Positions 41,501-50,576 of a DNA stretch of 64,000 nucleotides are shown here, one piece after another. A model generated the notes under the pieces. It made no database searches, was not told the DNA's origin, and saw only the letters and a program-made list of their open reading frames with translations. The stretch comes from Variovorax atrisoli 110B (GTDB taxonomy: Bacteria; Pseudomonadota; Gammaproteobacteria; Burkholderiales; Burkholderiaceae_C): the NCBI RefSeq assembly GCF_000382045.1, contig NZ_KB907452.1, positions 2,295 to 66,294 of the forward strand, written 5' to 3'. Each line of letters opens with the position of its first letter. Within the stretch, counting starts at the first letter, position 1. Made by a program: the position numbers and the translations under genes.

Positions 41501-42775
41501 GTGAAGGCACCGTCGTCGTTGCCGACGATCGGCATCGACTTCGGCACCTCCAACTCCGCTGTCGCCTGCCGGGTCGGCACGCAAGCACGCCTGCTGCCCA
41601 TCGAGGGCGCGGCCACCACACTGCCCACCGCGATCTTCTTCAACGCCGAAGACCGCACCACCCACTTCGGCCGCGACGCCATCGGCCAGTACCTCTCGGG
41701 CACCGAGGGGCGGCTGATGCGCTCGCTCAAGAGCCTGCTCGGCAGCGCGCTGATGCAGGAGAAGACGGCGATCTACGACGGCCTCGTGAGCTTCGAGGAC
41801 ATCATCGCCCGCTTCCTGCGCGAGCTGGCGGTGCGCGCCGGCCGCGAGCTCGGCCAGATGCCCGAGCGCGTGGTGATCGGACGCCCGGTGCATTTCGTGG
41901 ACGACGACCCCAAGCGCGACGAGCGCGCCGAGGAAAGCCTGCGTATCGCGGCGCGCGCGGCCGGCTTCAGGGAAATCTCGTTCCAGCTCGAACCCATCGC
42001 GGCCGCCTTCGACTACGAACAGCGGATCAGCAAGGAATCCGTCGTGCTCATCGTCGACATCGGCGGCGGCACCTCCGACTTCACCGTCGTGCGCGTGGGG
42101 CCCGAGCGCGCCGCGCTCGAAGACCGCAGCGACGACGTGCTGGCCACCAGCGGCGTGCACATCGGCGGTACCGACTTCGACCAGCGGCTGAACCTCGAGC
42201 GCGTGATGCCGCAGTTCGGATTCCGCCATCACGGGCCGCAGGGGCGCGAGGTGCCTAGCAAGGTGTTCTTCGAGCTGTCGTCCTGGCACCTGATCAACTG
42301 GCTCTACGCCGCCAAGGCGCTTCGCCAGGCAAAGGATCTGCGCACCAGCTACGCCGACACGCGCCTGCACGACCGGCTGATGACCGTGCTCGAGGAACGG
42401 CACGGCCACCGCATCGCGAGCGCCGTGGAAGCGGCCAAGATCGAGGTGTCGCTGAGCGATGCCGCGACCGCCATCGACCTGGATTGCGCCGAGCGTGGTC
42501 TCGCCGCCTCGCTCACGCCCGACGACATGGCGCAGCAGCTGGCCGCGCCGCTGGAAAGCGTGATCGCCTGCGCGCACGCCTGCGTCAAGCGCGCGGGCCT
42601 GCGCAGCAACGACCTCGACGCGATCTACCTCACCGGCGGTTCGTCGGCGCTGCGGCCCTTCCAGAACGCCCTGCGTAGGAGCTTCGCGGGCGTGAACCTG
42701 GTCGAGGGCGACCTCTTCGGCGGCGTCGCCACCGGCCTGGCCTGCGCAACCAGCACGCAGCGCCGGACGGCCTGA
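41501..42775 (+). CDS. Hsp70-family ATPase, YegD-like
   Basis: The 424-residue product has the actin/Hsp70 ATPase fold: phosphate 1 IGIDFGTSNSAVA (about 9-21), phosphate 2 VLIVDIGGGTSDFTVVR (about 183-199) and the adenosine motif AIYLTGGSSALRPF (about 371-384). It lacks the DnaK substrate-binding domain and lid. This matches YegD-type Hsp70s, whose clients are unknown. It starts from GTG 41501, two bases after the lysS stop, so it is almost certainly co-transcribed with lysS. Confidence 0.92.
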   Translation: MKAPSSLPTIGIDFGTSNSAVACRVGTQARLLPIEGAATTLPTAIFFNAEDRTTHFGRDAIGQYLSGTEGRLMRSLKSLLGSALMQEKTAIYDGLVSFEDIIARFLRELAVRAGRELGQMPERVVIGRPVHFVDDDPKRDERAEESLRIAARAAGFREISFQLEPIAAAFDYEQRISKESVVLIVDIGGGTSDFTVVRVGPERAALEDRSDDVLATSGVHIGGTDFDQRLNLERVMPQFGFRHHGPQGREVPSKVFFELSSWHLINWLYAAKALRQAKDLRTSYADTRLHDRLMTVLEERHGHRIASAVEAAKIEVSLSDAATAIDLDCAERGLAASLTPDDMAQQLAAPLESVIACAHACVKRAGLRSNDLDAIYLTGGSSALRPFQNALRRSFAGVNLVEGDLFGGVATGLACATSTQRRTA

Positions 42776-42798
42776 ACCCGGTCATTCAAGGTCATTGC

Positions 42799-43332
42799 AT
42801 GAAGTACCTGGCGGGCTACCCGGCACCCCTGCTGGAGCAGGTCCGCCAGCTGATGGCCCAGGAGAAGTTGGGCGCCCTCCTCGGCCAGCGCTATCCGGAG
42901 GGTGTGCACGACATCCAGACCGACCGCGCGCTCTACGCCTACGTGAACGAGCTCAAGGGCGAGTTCATGCGCAAGGCCGAGCCGCTGTCGAAGGTGATGT
43001 TCGACAACAAGCTGCACGTGATCCGCAACGCGCTGGGCACCCACACCACCGTGTCGCGCGTGCAGGGCGGCAAGCTCAAGGCCAAGCGCGAAATCCGGGT
43101 GGCGAGCCTGTTCAAGGAAGTGCCGCTGGCGCTACTTCGGATGATTGTTGTGCACGAGTTGGCACATATGAAGGAACGTGAGCACGACAAGGCCTTCTAT
43201 GCGCTGTGCAGGCACATGGAGCCGGACTATCATCGCCTCGAGTTCGATCTCCGGCTGTATCTGGAGCACCTGGGCATGGGGGGACAGCGCTTGTGGGCGA
43301 ATGCAGCGGCTGGCTCCGCACCTGGCGAGTGA
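42799..43332 (+). CDS. YgjP-like (DUF45) metallopeptidase
   Basis: The 177-residue product carries the zinc motif HELAHMKEREHDKAFY (about 117-132): HExxH plus a later histidine, as in YgjP/DUF45 gluzincin-like proteins. KLKAKREIRVASLFKEVPL upstream is part of the family core. No signal peptide is seen, so it should be cytosolic. Physiological substrate is unknown. It is 23 bp after the Hsp70-like gene and probably ends the lysS operon. Confidence 0.9.
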   Translation: MKYLAGYPAPLLEQVRQLMAQEKLGALLGQRYPEGVHDIQTDRALYAYVNELKGEFMRKAEPLSKVMFDNKLHVIRNALGTHTTVSRVQGGKLKAKREIRVASLFKEVPLALLRMIVVHELAHMKEREHDKAFYALCRHMEPDYHRLEFDLRLYLEHLGMGGQRLWANAAAGSAPGE

Positions 43333-43404
43333 TGGCTTCGCGCAGCGGGTGATCCTGTACTCCCCCGGCTTCCGCCGAAGCGCCAATCCAACGCAGCCAG
43401 GTTC

Positions 43405-44031
43405 ATGTCACATCCCCAACAACGATTCTTCGTCGCCGGCGTGAAGCAGTTCCTGCCGTCCTACTTCACCGGGCGGTCGGTCATCGAGATCGGCAGCCTC
43501 AATCTGAACGGCTCGGTCCGCGAGTTCTTCCAGGAGTGCAGCTACCTCGGCCTCGACGTCGGGGAAGGTCAGGACGTCGACCTCGTCTGCCATGGTGAAG
43601 ACTACGGCGGTGCCGCGAACGGCACGGACGTCGTCATTTCGTGCGAGGCAATGGAGCACAACCCCCAGTGGAAGAAGACCTGGCTCAACATGCTGCGTCT
43701 GGTGAAGGACGACGGCCTGGTCGTCATGACTTGCGCGACTCCTGGCCGGCGCCAGCATGGCACGGTGGAGTTCAACCCCTTCGACTCGCCGCTGACCATC
43801 GGCCAGAGCCAGAACCACTATCGCAATCTCGCGGCCTCCGATTTCACCGACCTGCTGCAGCACGACGCATGGTTCTCGGTCTGGGGGTTCTTCGAGGACC
43901 GCAGCAGCCACGACCTGTACTTCTTCGGCGTGGGCAAGGAAGCCGCTGAAGAAACGCGTGCACAGGCACTGCAGCTGCATTCGGCGCTGAAAGACCACTA
44001 CCACAAGGTCAACGTGCTGGGCCACTACTGA
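43405..44031 (+). CDS. SAM-dependent methyltransferase (class I)
   Basis: The 208-residue protein shows the class I signature SVIEIGSLNLNGSVREFF (motif I region, about 25-42), LGLDVGEGQDVDLV with the acidic ribose ligand, and DVVISCEAMEHNPQWKKT for motif IV. It resembles methyltransferases found in polysaccharide or glycan clusters. It is 30 bp upstream of the glycosyltransferase at 44061, so methylation of a glycan or its precursor is the likely role. The acceptor is unknown. Confidence 0.82.
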   Translation: MSHPQQRFFVAGVKQFLPSYFTGRSVIEIGSLNLNGSVREFFQECSYLGLDVGEGQDVDLVCHGEDYGGAANGTDVVISCEAMEHNPQWKKTWLNMLRLVKDDGLVVMTCATPGRRQHGTVEFNPFDSPLTIGQSQNHYRNLAASDFTDLLQHDAWFSVWGFFEDRSSHDLYFFGVGKEAAEETRAQALQLHSALKDHYHKVNVLGHY

Positions 44032-44060
44032 ATCGACCAGGCATCGCCCCTGCCACCGCC

Positions 44061-46010
44061 ATGACGACACTGCCCCGGCTCAACTTCACCTCGCTCTCGT
44101 CGCACGAGACCTGCGGCGACATCGTCGAAGCCTTCAGGCTGGCAGCGGAACGTCTCGGCTACCCCACGCGCTTCACCCACTGCTACATCGAGCCGGGTGA
44201 GATCAACATCCTGTTCTTCTTCTGGGATGTGCCGTGGGAACACATCGAGCAGCACCATCCCGACTGCATCGTCGTCAACTTCGAACCGATGGTGCACGGC
44301 ACGCACGCGTGGAACGACCGCTACCTCGAGGTGCTCAAGCGCTGCTATCTCTGGGAGTACAGCAAGACGAACTTCCAGCGGCACCGCCAGCTCGGCTACC
44401 GGAACGCGGACTATGTCGCGCTCGGCTGGGAGCGCGACGCCGCGGAGATCCTGCCGCTGGAAGACATCCTCCCCGACGAGCAGCAGGACATCGACGTCGT
44501 CTTCTTCGGCTCGCTGACGCGCCGGCGCATCGACATCCTCGAGGGGCTGATGGCGCGCGGCCTGCGGGTCGAGGTGAACCGGGGTCGCGCCTGGACGCTG
44601 GAAGAGCGCAACGGCTTCATGCGCCGCGCGAAGATCGTGCTCAACCTCCACAACTGGGAGGAGTCGCGCATCGTCGAGGTGCCGCGGCTGTCGATCCTGC
44701 TGCGGCACCGCAAGGCGGTGGTCTGCGAGCTGTACCCCGACAGCGAGATCGAGGCGTCGATCCGCAAGGCGGTGGTCGGCGCTCCCTACGAGAAGCTCAT
44801 CGAGACGATCGAGCAGCTTCTTGCCGATGCGCCCCGCCGCGCAAGGCTCGAACGCGAAGGCCTGGCGATCTTCACCAGCGCATTCGCAGCCCCGCTGGTC
44901 GGACCGGCCATCGAGCGGTTCCTGAGCTGGCGCGCCCAGCAGCCCGACCGCTTCGTCGTGCCTGCAACGCCGCCGCGCATCACTCTCTGCCTGACGGCCG
45001 GCGATTCGCTCGAAGACCTGGAGCAGAGCCTTCGCGCATGGGTGGCACAGACTGCGGTGGAGCTTCACCTGGTGCTGGTCACCCAGGCAGGCATCGCCGG
45101 CCTCGAAGCCATGCTGGCGCGAACTGGCATCGCGAGTTCGCATCTGCTTTCCCTGCCCCTCGCGTTCGATCGCGCCACCGCACGCAACCTTGCATTGGCG
45201 CACGCCCAGGGCGAGTACATCGTCTTCGCCGATGTCGGCGACGTCCCTGCGCCGCAGCGCCTGCAGCGCCAGGCCGCACTGCTCCAGGCCTGTGCCGACG
45301 TCGACATCGTCGGCTGCTGGTGCGAGACGCACGAGGGCCCGTTCGAGTTCTCCGAGCGGCATCAGGACATCCTGGTGGAGTTCTTCGGCCCGCGCCCGCT
45401 GATGCTGTCGGCCTGCATGGTTCGCCGCGCCTTCATGGAGCGCAGCGGCGTGCGCCACGACCCGGAATTCACGGCGCACGACGACTTCCACATGCTGTGC
45501 AAGAGCGCAGTTGCCGGCGCACGCTTCGCGGTGATCCCCGAGCTTCTCCACAAGCCGGCCACGCCGGCCGCGCCCGTGGATGCGGCCCGCGCGGCAGCGC
45601 TGGCCTCGCGGGCGCGCGCGCTGGTGCTGGGCTACCTGCTGCCCGGATCGAGCGTCGAGCATGTGCACGAGATCGCCAGGCTGTACGACCTGTACTGGCC
45701 GCCAGTGCTCGACTTCGCGCAGAAGCTGCTGCTGATCCTGGCGCGCGCAAGCTTCAGGCCGGCCGCTGCGCCGGAGCTGCAGCTGGTCGAGCACGAGACG
45801 CTGACGCGCGCGCTGCGGCACGAGGCCCTGCGGCTGCTCCAGATCTTCTTCAATGCGGGTCTGGCGGACAAGGAATGGCTGGAACGCCAGTTCGAGGTGC
45901 CCGAGATCGCGCAGTTCCTCGCGCCCGCGTCCAGCCAGCTGCCGGTGCGGGTCTTCAGGCTGGAGCCTGCAGTACCAGCCGCTGCCGAGCCGCAGCCCGC
46001 AAACGGCTAG
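44061..46010 (+). CDS. Two-domain glycosyltransferase (CgeB-like GT-B plus GT2)
   Basis: The 649-residue protein joins two catalytic-looking domains. Residues of about 1-295 resemble CgeB-type group 1 transferases: VVFFGSLTRRRIDILEGLM, KIVLNLHNWEESRIVEVPRL and the acidic SEIEASIRKAVVGAPYEKL segment. Residues of about 315-515 are GT2-like: RITLCLTAGDSLEDLEQSLR, FDRATARNLALAHAQGEYIV and the DxD-like FADVGD. The last 130 residues are a helical tail without clear homology. The protein could add two successive sugars. It meets the opposing gene 46020-47369 with 9 bp between stops. Confidence 0.82.
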   Translation: MTTLPRLNFTSLSSHETCGDIVEAFRLAAERLGYPTRFTHCYIEPGEINILFFFWDVPWEHIEQHHPDCIVVNFEPMVHGTHAWNDRYLEVLKRCYLWEYSKTNFQRHRQLGYRNADYVALGWERDAAEILPLEDILPDEQQDIDVVFFGSLTRRRIDILEGLMARGLRVEVNRGRAWTLEERNGFMRRAKIVLNLHNWEESRIVEVPRLSILLRHRKAVVCELYPDSEIEASIRKAVVGAPYEKLIETIEQLLADAPRRARLEREGLAIFTSAFAAPLVGPAIERFLSWRAQQPDRFVVPATPPRITLCLTAGDSLEDLEQSLRAWVAQTAVELHLVLVTQAGIAGLEAMLARTGIASSHLLSLPLAFDRATARNLALAHAQGEYIVFADVGDVPAPQRLQRQAALLQACADVDIVGCWCETHEGPFEFSERHQDILVEFFGPRPLMLSACMVRRAFMERSGVRHDPEFTAHDDFHMLCKSAVAGARFAVIPELLHKPATPAAPVDAARAAALASRARALVLGYLLPGSSVEHVHEIARLYDLYWPPVLDFAQKLLLILARASFRPAAAPELQLVEHETLTRALRHEALRLLQIFFNAGLADKEWLERQFEVPEIAQFLAPASSQLPVRVFRLEPAVPAAAEPQPANG

Positions 46011-46019
46011 CCGGCCCGA

Positions 46020-47369
46020 TCAGCGCAGGCGCTGAGAAAGCGCGTCCATCGAGGCCATGTAGGCGGAACGATAAGGCTCGTCGAGATTGATGAAGTGCAC
46101 CAGCAGGGTTTCGTCCGAAGCCAGGTGCGGCGGCGTGTTGATGCTGAGGTTGTCGACGATGCTGCGCTCGTTCACCAGACCCGCCCCCGCCAGCACTTCG
46201 TTCGTGTAGTACTGGTCGCCCTGGCTGCTGTAGACCGCCGACTTGTCGTCGACCTCGCCGATGCGCTGCCAGATGCGCGCGAGCAGCCCGGCGTTGCCGG
46301 GCGTGTTCAGGAACCCCATCACGCCCGAGTTGAACGACCAGCCGCCCACGTCCTTCGCGAGCAGCAGCTCGCGCCCTTCGAGCAGGGCGTCGATCCGGCG
46401 GCCCTGGTTGAGGAAGAGCACGTCGGCGTCGATCCATATCACCCACCTGTGATGCGCGATGTGCTGCTGCAGCAGCCAGCTGCGCACCCAGGACCCAGCG
46501 ATGCCGGTATCGACCGCTTGCGGTATCGCGCGGTACACGTGGTAGGCGTAGCCGTGCCTGTCGCAGTAGCGCTTCACGTTGTGCTCGGACACCCGCGCGT
46601 AGCTGCCGACGTGGTGCGTGTAGAGCGTGACGAAGGCGATGTCGGCATCGGCGTTGTAGCTCGACACCGGCTCCTCCGACAGCGCCGGATAGGCTGCGGG
46701 CTGCAGCACGGGCTGGCCATGGAAGAGTGCGTTGTTGACCTGCGCCGCCAGCATGTCCTGCAGGTTCTGGTCGTGCAGCAGCGCCTCGCGCCACACGCCT
46801 TCGGGCGCCGCGATCGACAGCGGCCCGAGGTGGACCACGAAGATTCGCGCCAGGAACCATTGCGGAATGCGCCACGACACGTTGACGTAGATGTCGCCGA
46901 CCATCGCATTGCAGCCCAGCAGGCCTGCCGGCCGCAGCCGCGCAGCCTCGTCGACGCTGCGGTCCACCAGCGCGACGACGTTGCCTGCATCGTCCATCAG
47001 CCCGAGCAGCATCGCGCGGTTGGCTGGCGTGTTGCGCAGCACCATCATGTTGGTCATGGCCGGACCGGGCCGGTCGCCGATGGGAGGCGCCTCGACGACC
47101 AGCGCATCCCGCCCCTGCATCAGCGTTTCGATGGCAATCGGGTGGAACACCATCGAGTCGCCGTCGAGGAACAGCAGCCAGTCGTTCTCGGGCAGCGCGC
47201 GCAGGTGGCGCAGGATCTGGCCGTACCTGGCGCTGTCGCGCAATGCCGGGTGGCGGATGCGATCAGCCTCGACCCACTGGTGCGGATAGCCGAACAACCG
47301 GCAATAGTGCGCATGGTTGCGCAACACGGCCTCGTCCTTGCGCGGGAAGAAACTGAGGCACAGCGGCAT
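46020..47369 (-). CDS. Tandem GT-A glycosyltransferase (GT34 / GMA12-MNN10-like)
   Basis: The 449-residue product contains two similar GT-A-like halves. The N-terminal half has YGQILRHLRALPENDWLLFL followed by DGDSMVFH (DxD near 69-71). The C-terminal half has FVTLYTHHVGSYARVSEHN, then WVIWIDADVLFLNQ (DxD near 315-317) and GGWSFNSGVMGFLNTP. This second half looks like the galactosyl/mannosyltransferase GT34 group. No signal or membrane helix is seen. It is 4 bp upstream of nagZ on the same strand and may be co-transcribed with it, though functionally it belongs with the glycan island. Confidence 0.78.
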   Translation of the reverse strand: MPLCLSFFPRKDEAVLRNHAHYCRLFGYPHQWVEADRIRHPALRDSARYGQILRHLRALPENDWLLFLDGDSMVFHPIAIETLMQGRDALVVEAPPIGDRPGPAMTNMMVLRNTPANRAMLLGLMDDAGNVVALVDRSVDEAARLRPAGLLGCNAMVGDIYVNVSWRIPQWFLARIFVVHLGPLSIAAPEGVWREALLHDQNLQDMLAAQVNNALFHGQPVLQPAAYPALSEEPVSSYNADADIAFVTLYTHHVGSYARVSEHNVKRYCDRHGYAYHVYRAIPQAVDTGIAGSWVRSWLLQQHIAHHRWVIWIDADVLFLNQGRRIDALLEGRELLLAKDVGGWSFNSGVMGFLNTPGNAGLLARIWQRIGEVDDKSAVYSSQGDQYYTNEVLAGAGLVNERSIVDNLSINTPPHLASDETLLVHFINLDEPYRSAYMASMDALSQRLR

Positions 47370-47373
47370 GGGC

Positions 47374-48468
47374 CTACTCCGTCAGGCCATCGCGCGAGAG
47401 GATGCGCCTGGCGCTGCGGTACTGCGCCGAGCCCGCGAGCGCCGTCCACGATGGAGCCGACGTGTCGGGAAGCAAGGAGCGCCGGCGCGCTTCGCTGTCC
47501 GGATTGCCCGACCAGCGGCCTGCATCCCGGGCTGCAGCGAAGCCCTCCAGCAAGCCGTCGAGCGGCACGCCGTCGCCGATGCTCTGGTTGCACAGCAGCG
47601 CCATGTCGCACCCGGCCTCCAGTGCAGCCAGTGCGGCGTCGGCAAAGCTGAGCAGCTCGCCGTCGATGTAGCGGCCGGCCTCCATGCTCAGGTCGTCGCT
47701 GAAGACCGCACCCTCGAAGCCGATCCGCTGCCGCAGGGTCTCCTTCAGCCACTTCGCCGAAAACCCTGCCGGCCGCCTGTCGACTTTCGGATAGATCACA
47801 TGCGCCGGCATCACGGCCGCGAGCGAGCCCGACAGCCAGTCGTAGGGCTTCGCATCGTCTGCCAGGATGGCCTTGAGGCTGCGCTTGTCCACCGGGATCT
47901 CGACGTGCGAGTCGGCGTGCACGAAGCCATGCCCCGGAAAGTGCTTGCCGCAGTTGCGCATGCCCATCTGCAGCATGCCGTGCATCACGCTCTTGGCCAG
48001 CAGCGCGACCACGCGCGGATCGCGGTGGAAGCTGCGGTTGCCGATGACGCTGCTGCCGCCATAGTCGAGGTCGAGCACCGGTGCGAAGCTGAAGTCGACG
48101 CCGCAGGCGCGCAGTTCGCCCGCCAGCACCTGCCCGAGGGCCGTGGCTGCCTGGGTGGCGCGCAGGGCGTCGCGCATCCAGAGTTCGCCGAGCGCGCGCA
48201 TCGACGGCAGGTGGGTGAAGCCATCGGTGCGGAAGCGCTGCACGCGACCGCCCTCGTGGTCGACGCAGATCAGCAGGTCGGGCCGGATCGACTTGATCTC
48301 GGCATTGAGCGCGGTCATCTGCGCGCGGTCCTGCCAGTTGCGGGCGAAATGGATCACGCCGCCGACGAGCGGGTCGGCGAGGCGACGACGGTCGGCGTCG
48401 GTGAGTGCCGTGCCGGCAACGTCGATGATCAGCGGCGCGTGGGGGCGGTCAGCGAGCCCGGCGGTCAT
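47374..48468 (-). CDS. nagZ: Beta-N-acetylhexosaminidase (peptidoglycan recycling)
   Basis: NagZ removes GlcNAc from anhydro-muropeptides in the cytoplasm. The 364-residue GH3 protein shows LICVDHEGGRVQRFR (about 67-81), the KHFPGHGFVHADSHVE catalytic histidine loop (near 170) and the nucleophile in GAVFSDDLSMEAG (Asp near 245). ATG 48468 gives the usual N-terminus and is 2 bp after acpS. Length is near the 340-residue norm with a modest C-terminal extension. Confidence 0.96.
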   Translation of the reverse strand: MTAGLADRPHAPLIIDVAGTALTDADRRRLADPLVGGVIHFARNWQDRAQMTALNAEIKSIRPDLLICVDHEGGRVQRFRTDGFTHLPSMRALGELWMRDALRATQAATALGQVLAGELRACGVDFSFAPVLDLDYGGSSVIGNRSFHRDPRVVALLAKSVMHGMLQMGMRNCGKHFPGHGFVHADSHVEIPVDKRSLKAILADDAKPYDWLSGSLAAVMPAHVIYPKVDRRPAGFSAKWLKETLRQRIGFEGAVFSDDLSMEAGRYIDGELLSFADAALAALEAGCDMALLCNQSIGDGVPLDGLLEGFAAARDAGRWSGNPDSEARRRSLLPDTSAPSWTALAGSAQYRSARRILSRDGLTE

Positions 48469-48470
48469 GT

Positions 48471-48863
48471 CTATATCTTCTCCACCACCACGAAGCTCGC
48501 GGCGTATTCGGTTTCGTCGGTCACGGTCACGTGGGCCGTGAGGCCCTGTGCCTCGAACCACTCCTTCAGCGCGCCGTGCAGCACGATGACCGGCTTGCCG
48601 CTGCGCAGGTTGGCGATCTCGCACAAGCGCCAGCTCATGGGCATGCGCATGCCCAGCCCGATGGCCTTGCCGAAGGCCTCCTTGGCAGAAAAGCGGGTGG
48701 CGAGGTAGCTCAGGCCGCGCTTGGGCCAGCGTGCGCTGCGGGCCTGCCAGACCTTGAATTCGGCGTCGCTCAGCACCTTGCGGGCGAAGCGCTCGCCCTG
48801 GCGCTCGTAGGTCGCGGCGATGCGGCGCAGGTCGCAGATGTCGGTGCCAATGCCGTAGATCAT
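48471..48863 (-). CDS. acpS: Holo-[acyl-carrier-protein] synthase
   Basis: AcpS transfers phosphopantetheine from CoA to the serine of AcpP. The 130-residue protein starts [17 protein letters not shown] (Asp8 metal ligand) and has the second signature [16 protein letters not shown] (about 57-72). It is 13 bp after pdxJ and 2 bp before nagZ. Its substrate AcpP is encoded at 61916-62155 in the same strand-consistent block. Confidence 0.97.
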   Translation of the reverse strand: MIYGIGTDICDLRRIAATYERQGERFARKVLSDAEFKVWQARSARWPKRGLSYLATRFSAKEAFGKAIGLGMRMPMSWRLCEIANLRSGKPVIVLHGALKEWFEAQGLTAHVTVTDETEYAASFVVVEKI

Positions 48864-48876
48864 GCGGCGCCGGCAC

Positions 48877-49674
48877 TCATTGTTGTTGCTGCTGCTGTTG
48901 CTGCCGGGCCTCGCGAATGCAGCGCAGGTAGTCGCGCGTGGCGGCCGTGTAGCCGAGCTCGAGCGCGTCGGCGACGAAGGCGTGGCCGATGGAAACCTCC
49001 TGCACGCCGGGCACGGCGCGCAGGAAGGCCGTGAGGTTGTCCCGGCTCAGGTCATGCCCGGCATTGACGCCGAGGCCCGCCGCCAGGGCGGCGCGCGCCG
49101 ACTCGGCATAGCGCGTGAGCACGGCCTGTTCGTTCGGCGTGCCGCGCGAGGCGGCGTAGCCTTCGGTGTAGAGCTCGACACGGTCGGCGCCCACGGCCTT
49201 GGCCGCGGCCATCATCTCGGGAATCGGGTCCATGAACAGGCTGACGCGCACGCCGAGCGCCTTGGCTTCGGCAATCAGCGGACGCAGGCGCTCGGCGTCT
49301 TCGGGGAAGGTCCAGCCGTGGTCGCTGGTCGACTGGGTTTCGCTGTCGGGCACGAAGGTGGCCTGGTGCGGCTTGAGGGTGCGCACGAAGTCCATCAGGT
49401 TGTGGAAAGGATTGCCCTCGATGTTGAACTCGATGCCCGGCCAGTCCTTTGCGAGCAGCGCGGAAAGATCGCTCACGTCGTGCGCCCGGATGTGGCGGGC
49501 GTCGGGCCGCGGATGCACCGTGATGCCGTGCGCGCCGGCGGCCAGGCAGGCCTGCGCGGCCTTCACCACGCTCGGAATGCCCAGGTGGCGCGTGTTGCGC
49601 ACCAGGGCGACCTTGTTGAGGTTGACGGACAGCGAGGTGGCGGCGCTGGCGCCGGCTTGGCCCGGAGTGCTCAT
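48877..49674 (-). CDS. pdxJ: Pyridoxine 5'-phosphate synthase
   Basis: PdxJ condenses 1-deoxyxylulose 5-phosphate with 3-amino-2-oxopropyl phosphate to form PNP in vitamin B6 synthesis. The 265-residue barrel shows [45 protein letters not shown] and VELYTEGYA, ending with [12 protein letters not shown] run of eight glutamines forms the extreme C-terminus, an oddity of this copy. The start at 49674 overlaps the recO stop (ATGA). Confidence 0.97.
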   Translation of the reverse strand: MSTPGQAGASAATSLSVNLNKVALVRNTRHLGIPSVVKAAQACLAAGAHGITVHPRPDARHIRAHDVSDLSALLAKDWPGIEFNIEGNPFHNLMDFVRTLKPHQATFVPDSETQSTSDHGWTFPEDAERLRPLIAEAKALGVRVSLFMDPIPEMMAAAKAVGADRVELYTEGYAASRGTPNEQAVLTRYAESARAALAAGLGVNAGHDLSRDNLTAFLRAVPGVQEVSIGHAFVADALELGYTAATRDYLRCIREARQQQQQQQQ

Positions 49675-50441
49675 AGTGCTTGCAGGTCTCTCATCATTTG
49701 CCGCGTACGCAGCGTGGACACGCCGCAATGGTAGTTGAGCAGCGCGCGCAACTGGTTGCGCAGGGCACTGTTGCTGCCGGCGTTCATGGTGGCAATTTCA
49801 CGCAAGGTGGCGGTAAATGGCGCACGGTCGTCCAGCACGGCCTGCAGGGCCTGCCAGTCGGCACCGGCCAGCGCGGCCTCGTCGTCGCCGGCCTCGCGCA
49901 GCCCGGCCTCGGGAACGAGGCTGTAGCGCAGCCCGCCGGCGAGCGGCTCCAGCGTCAGGGTCTGGACGTCGAGCGACGGCAGCAGGCCGACCTCGCGCAG
50001 CAGCAGCAGCTCGAAAGCACGCAGCGCCGCCGCCTGGGCCGCGGCCTGCGCGCCGCCGTGTTCGCTCGCCAGCACCTGAACGACGCCGGCGTACGCATCG
50101 AACAGCGCCTCGTGGGCGTCGTCGCGCGCCAGCAGGCGCAGCAGCAGCTCGTTGACGTAGTAGCCCGACAGCAGCGCCTCGCCGGTCGGCATCACGTGCC
50201 CGCCCATCCATTCGGCGCCCTTGAGCGTGCGGATCTCGGCGTCTCCCCCGTAGTTGAGCTGCAGCGGCTGCAGCGGCAGCAGCACCGGACGGAAGTTGGA
50301 GCTCGGCCGCTTCGCCCCCTTGGCCACGAGCGCGATGCGCCCGTGGTGGCGGGTGAACACTTCGAGGATCAGGCTCGACTCGCTCCAGTCGTAGCGATGG
50401 AGGACGTAAGCCGGCTCGTGCGAAACGCGATGGGTGGCCAT
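49671..50441 (-). CDS. recO: DNA repair protein RecO
   Basis: RecO helps load RecA on SSB-coated DNA in the RecFOR pathway. The 256-residue product begins [20 protein letters not shown] with the OB-fold N-domain (about 1-85; [17 protein letters not shown]). The helical C-domain includes [23 protein letters not shown] 50441 is preferred; the upstream extension has no homology. It is about 135 bp downstream of era, a gap with no gene. Confidence 0.95.
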   Translation of the reverse strand: MATHRVSHEPAYVLHRYDWSESSLILEVFTRHHGRIALVAKGAKRPSSNFRPVLLPLQPLQLNYGGDAEIRTLKGAEWMGGHVMPTGEALLSGYYVNELLLRLLARDDAHEALFDAYAGVVQVLASEHGGAQAAAQAAALRAFELLLLREVGLLPSLDVQTLTLEPLAGGLRYSLVPEAGLREAGDDEAALAGADWQALQAVLDDRAPFTATLREIATMNAGSNSALRNQLRALLNYHCGVSTLRTRQMMRDLQAL

Positions 50442-50576
50442 GTCAGTGAGCAATCGAGCATCGAGGCTTGATGAGGCCGGCAAATGCCGCGGAACCGGCT
50501 TTGCCGGGCCGCTGGCGTCGCCCCCTGCAAGGGGGCCGGCGGCCATGCGAAGCGAGCAAGCCCGGGGATCTGCCTG

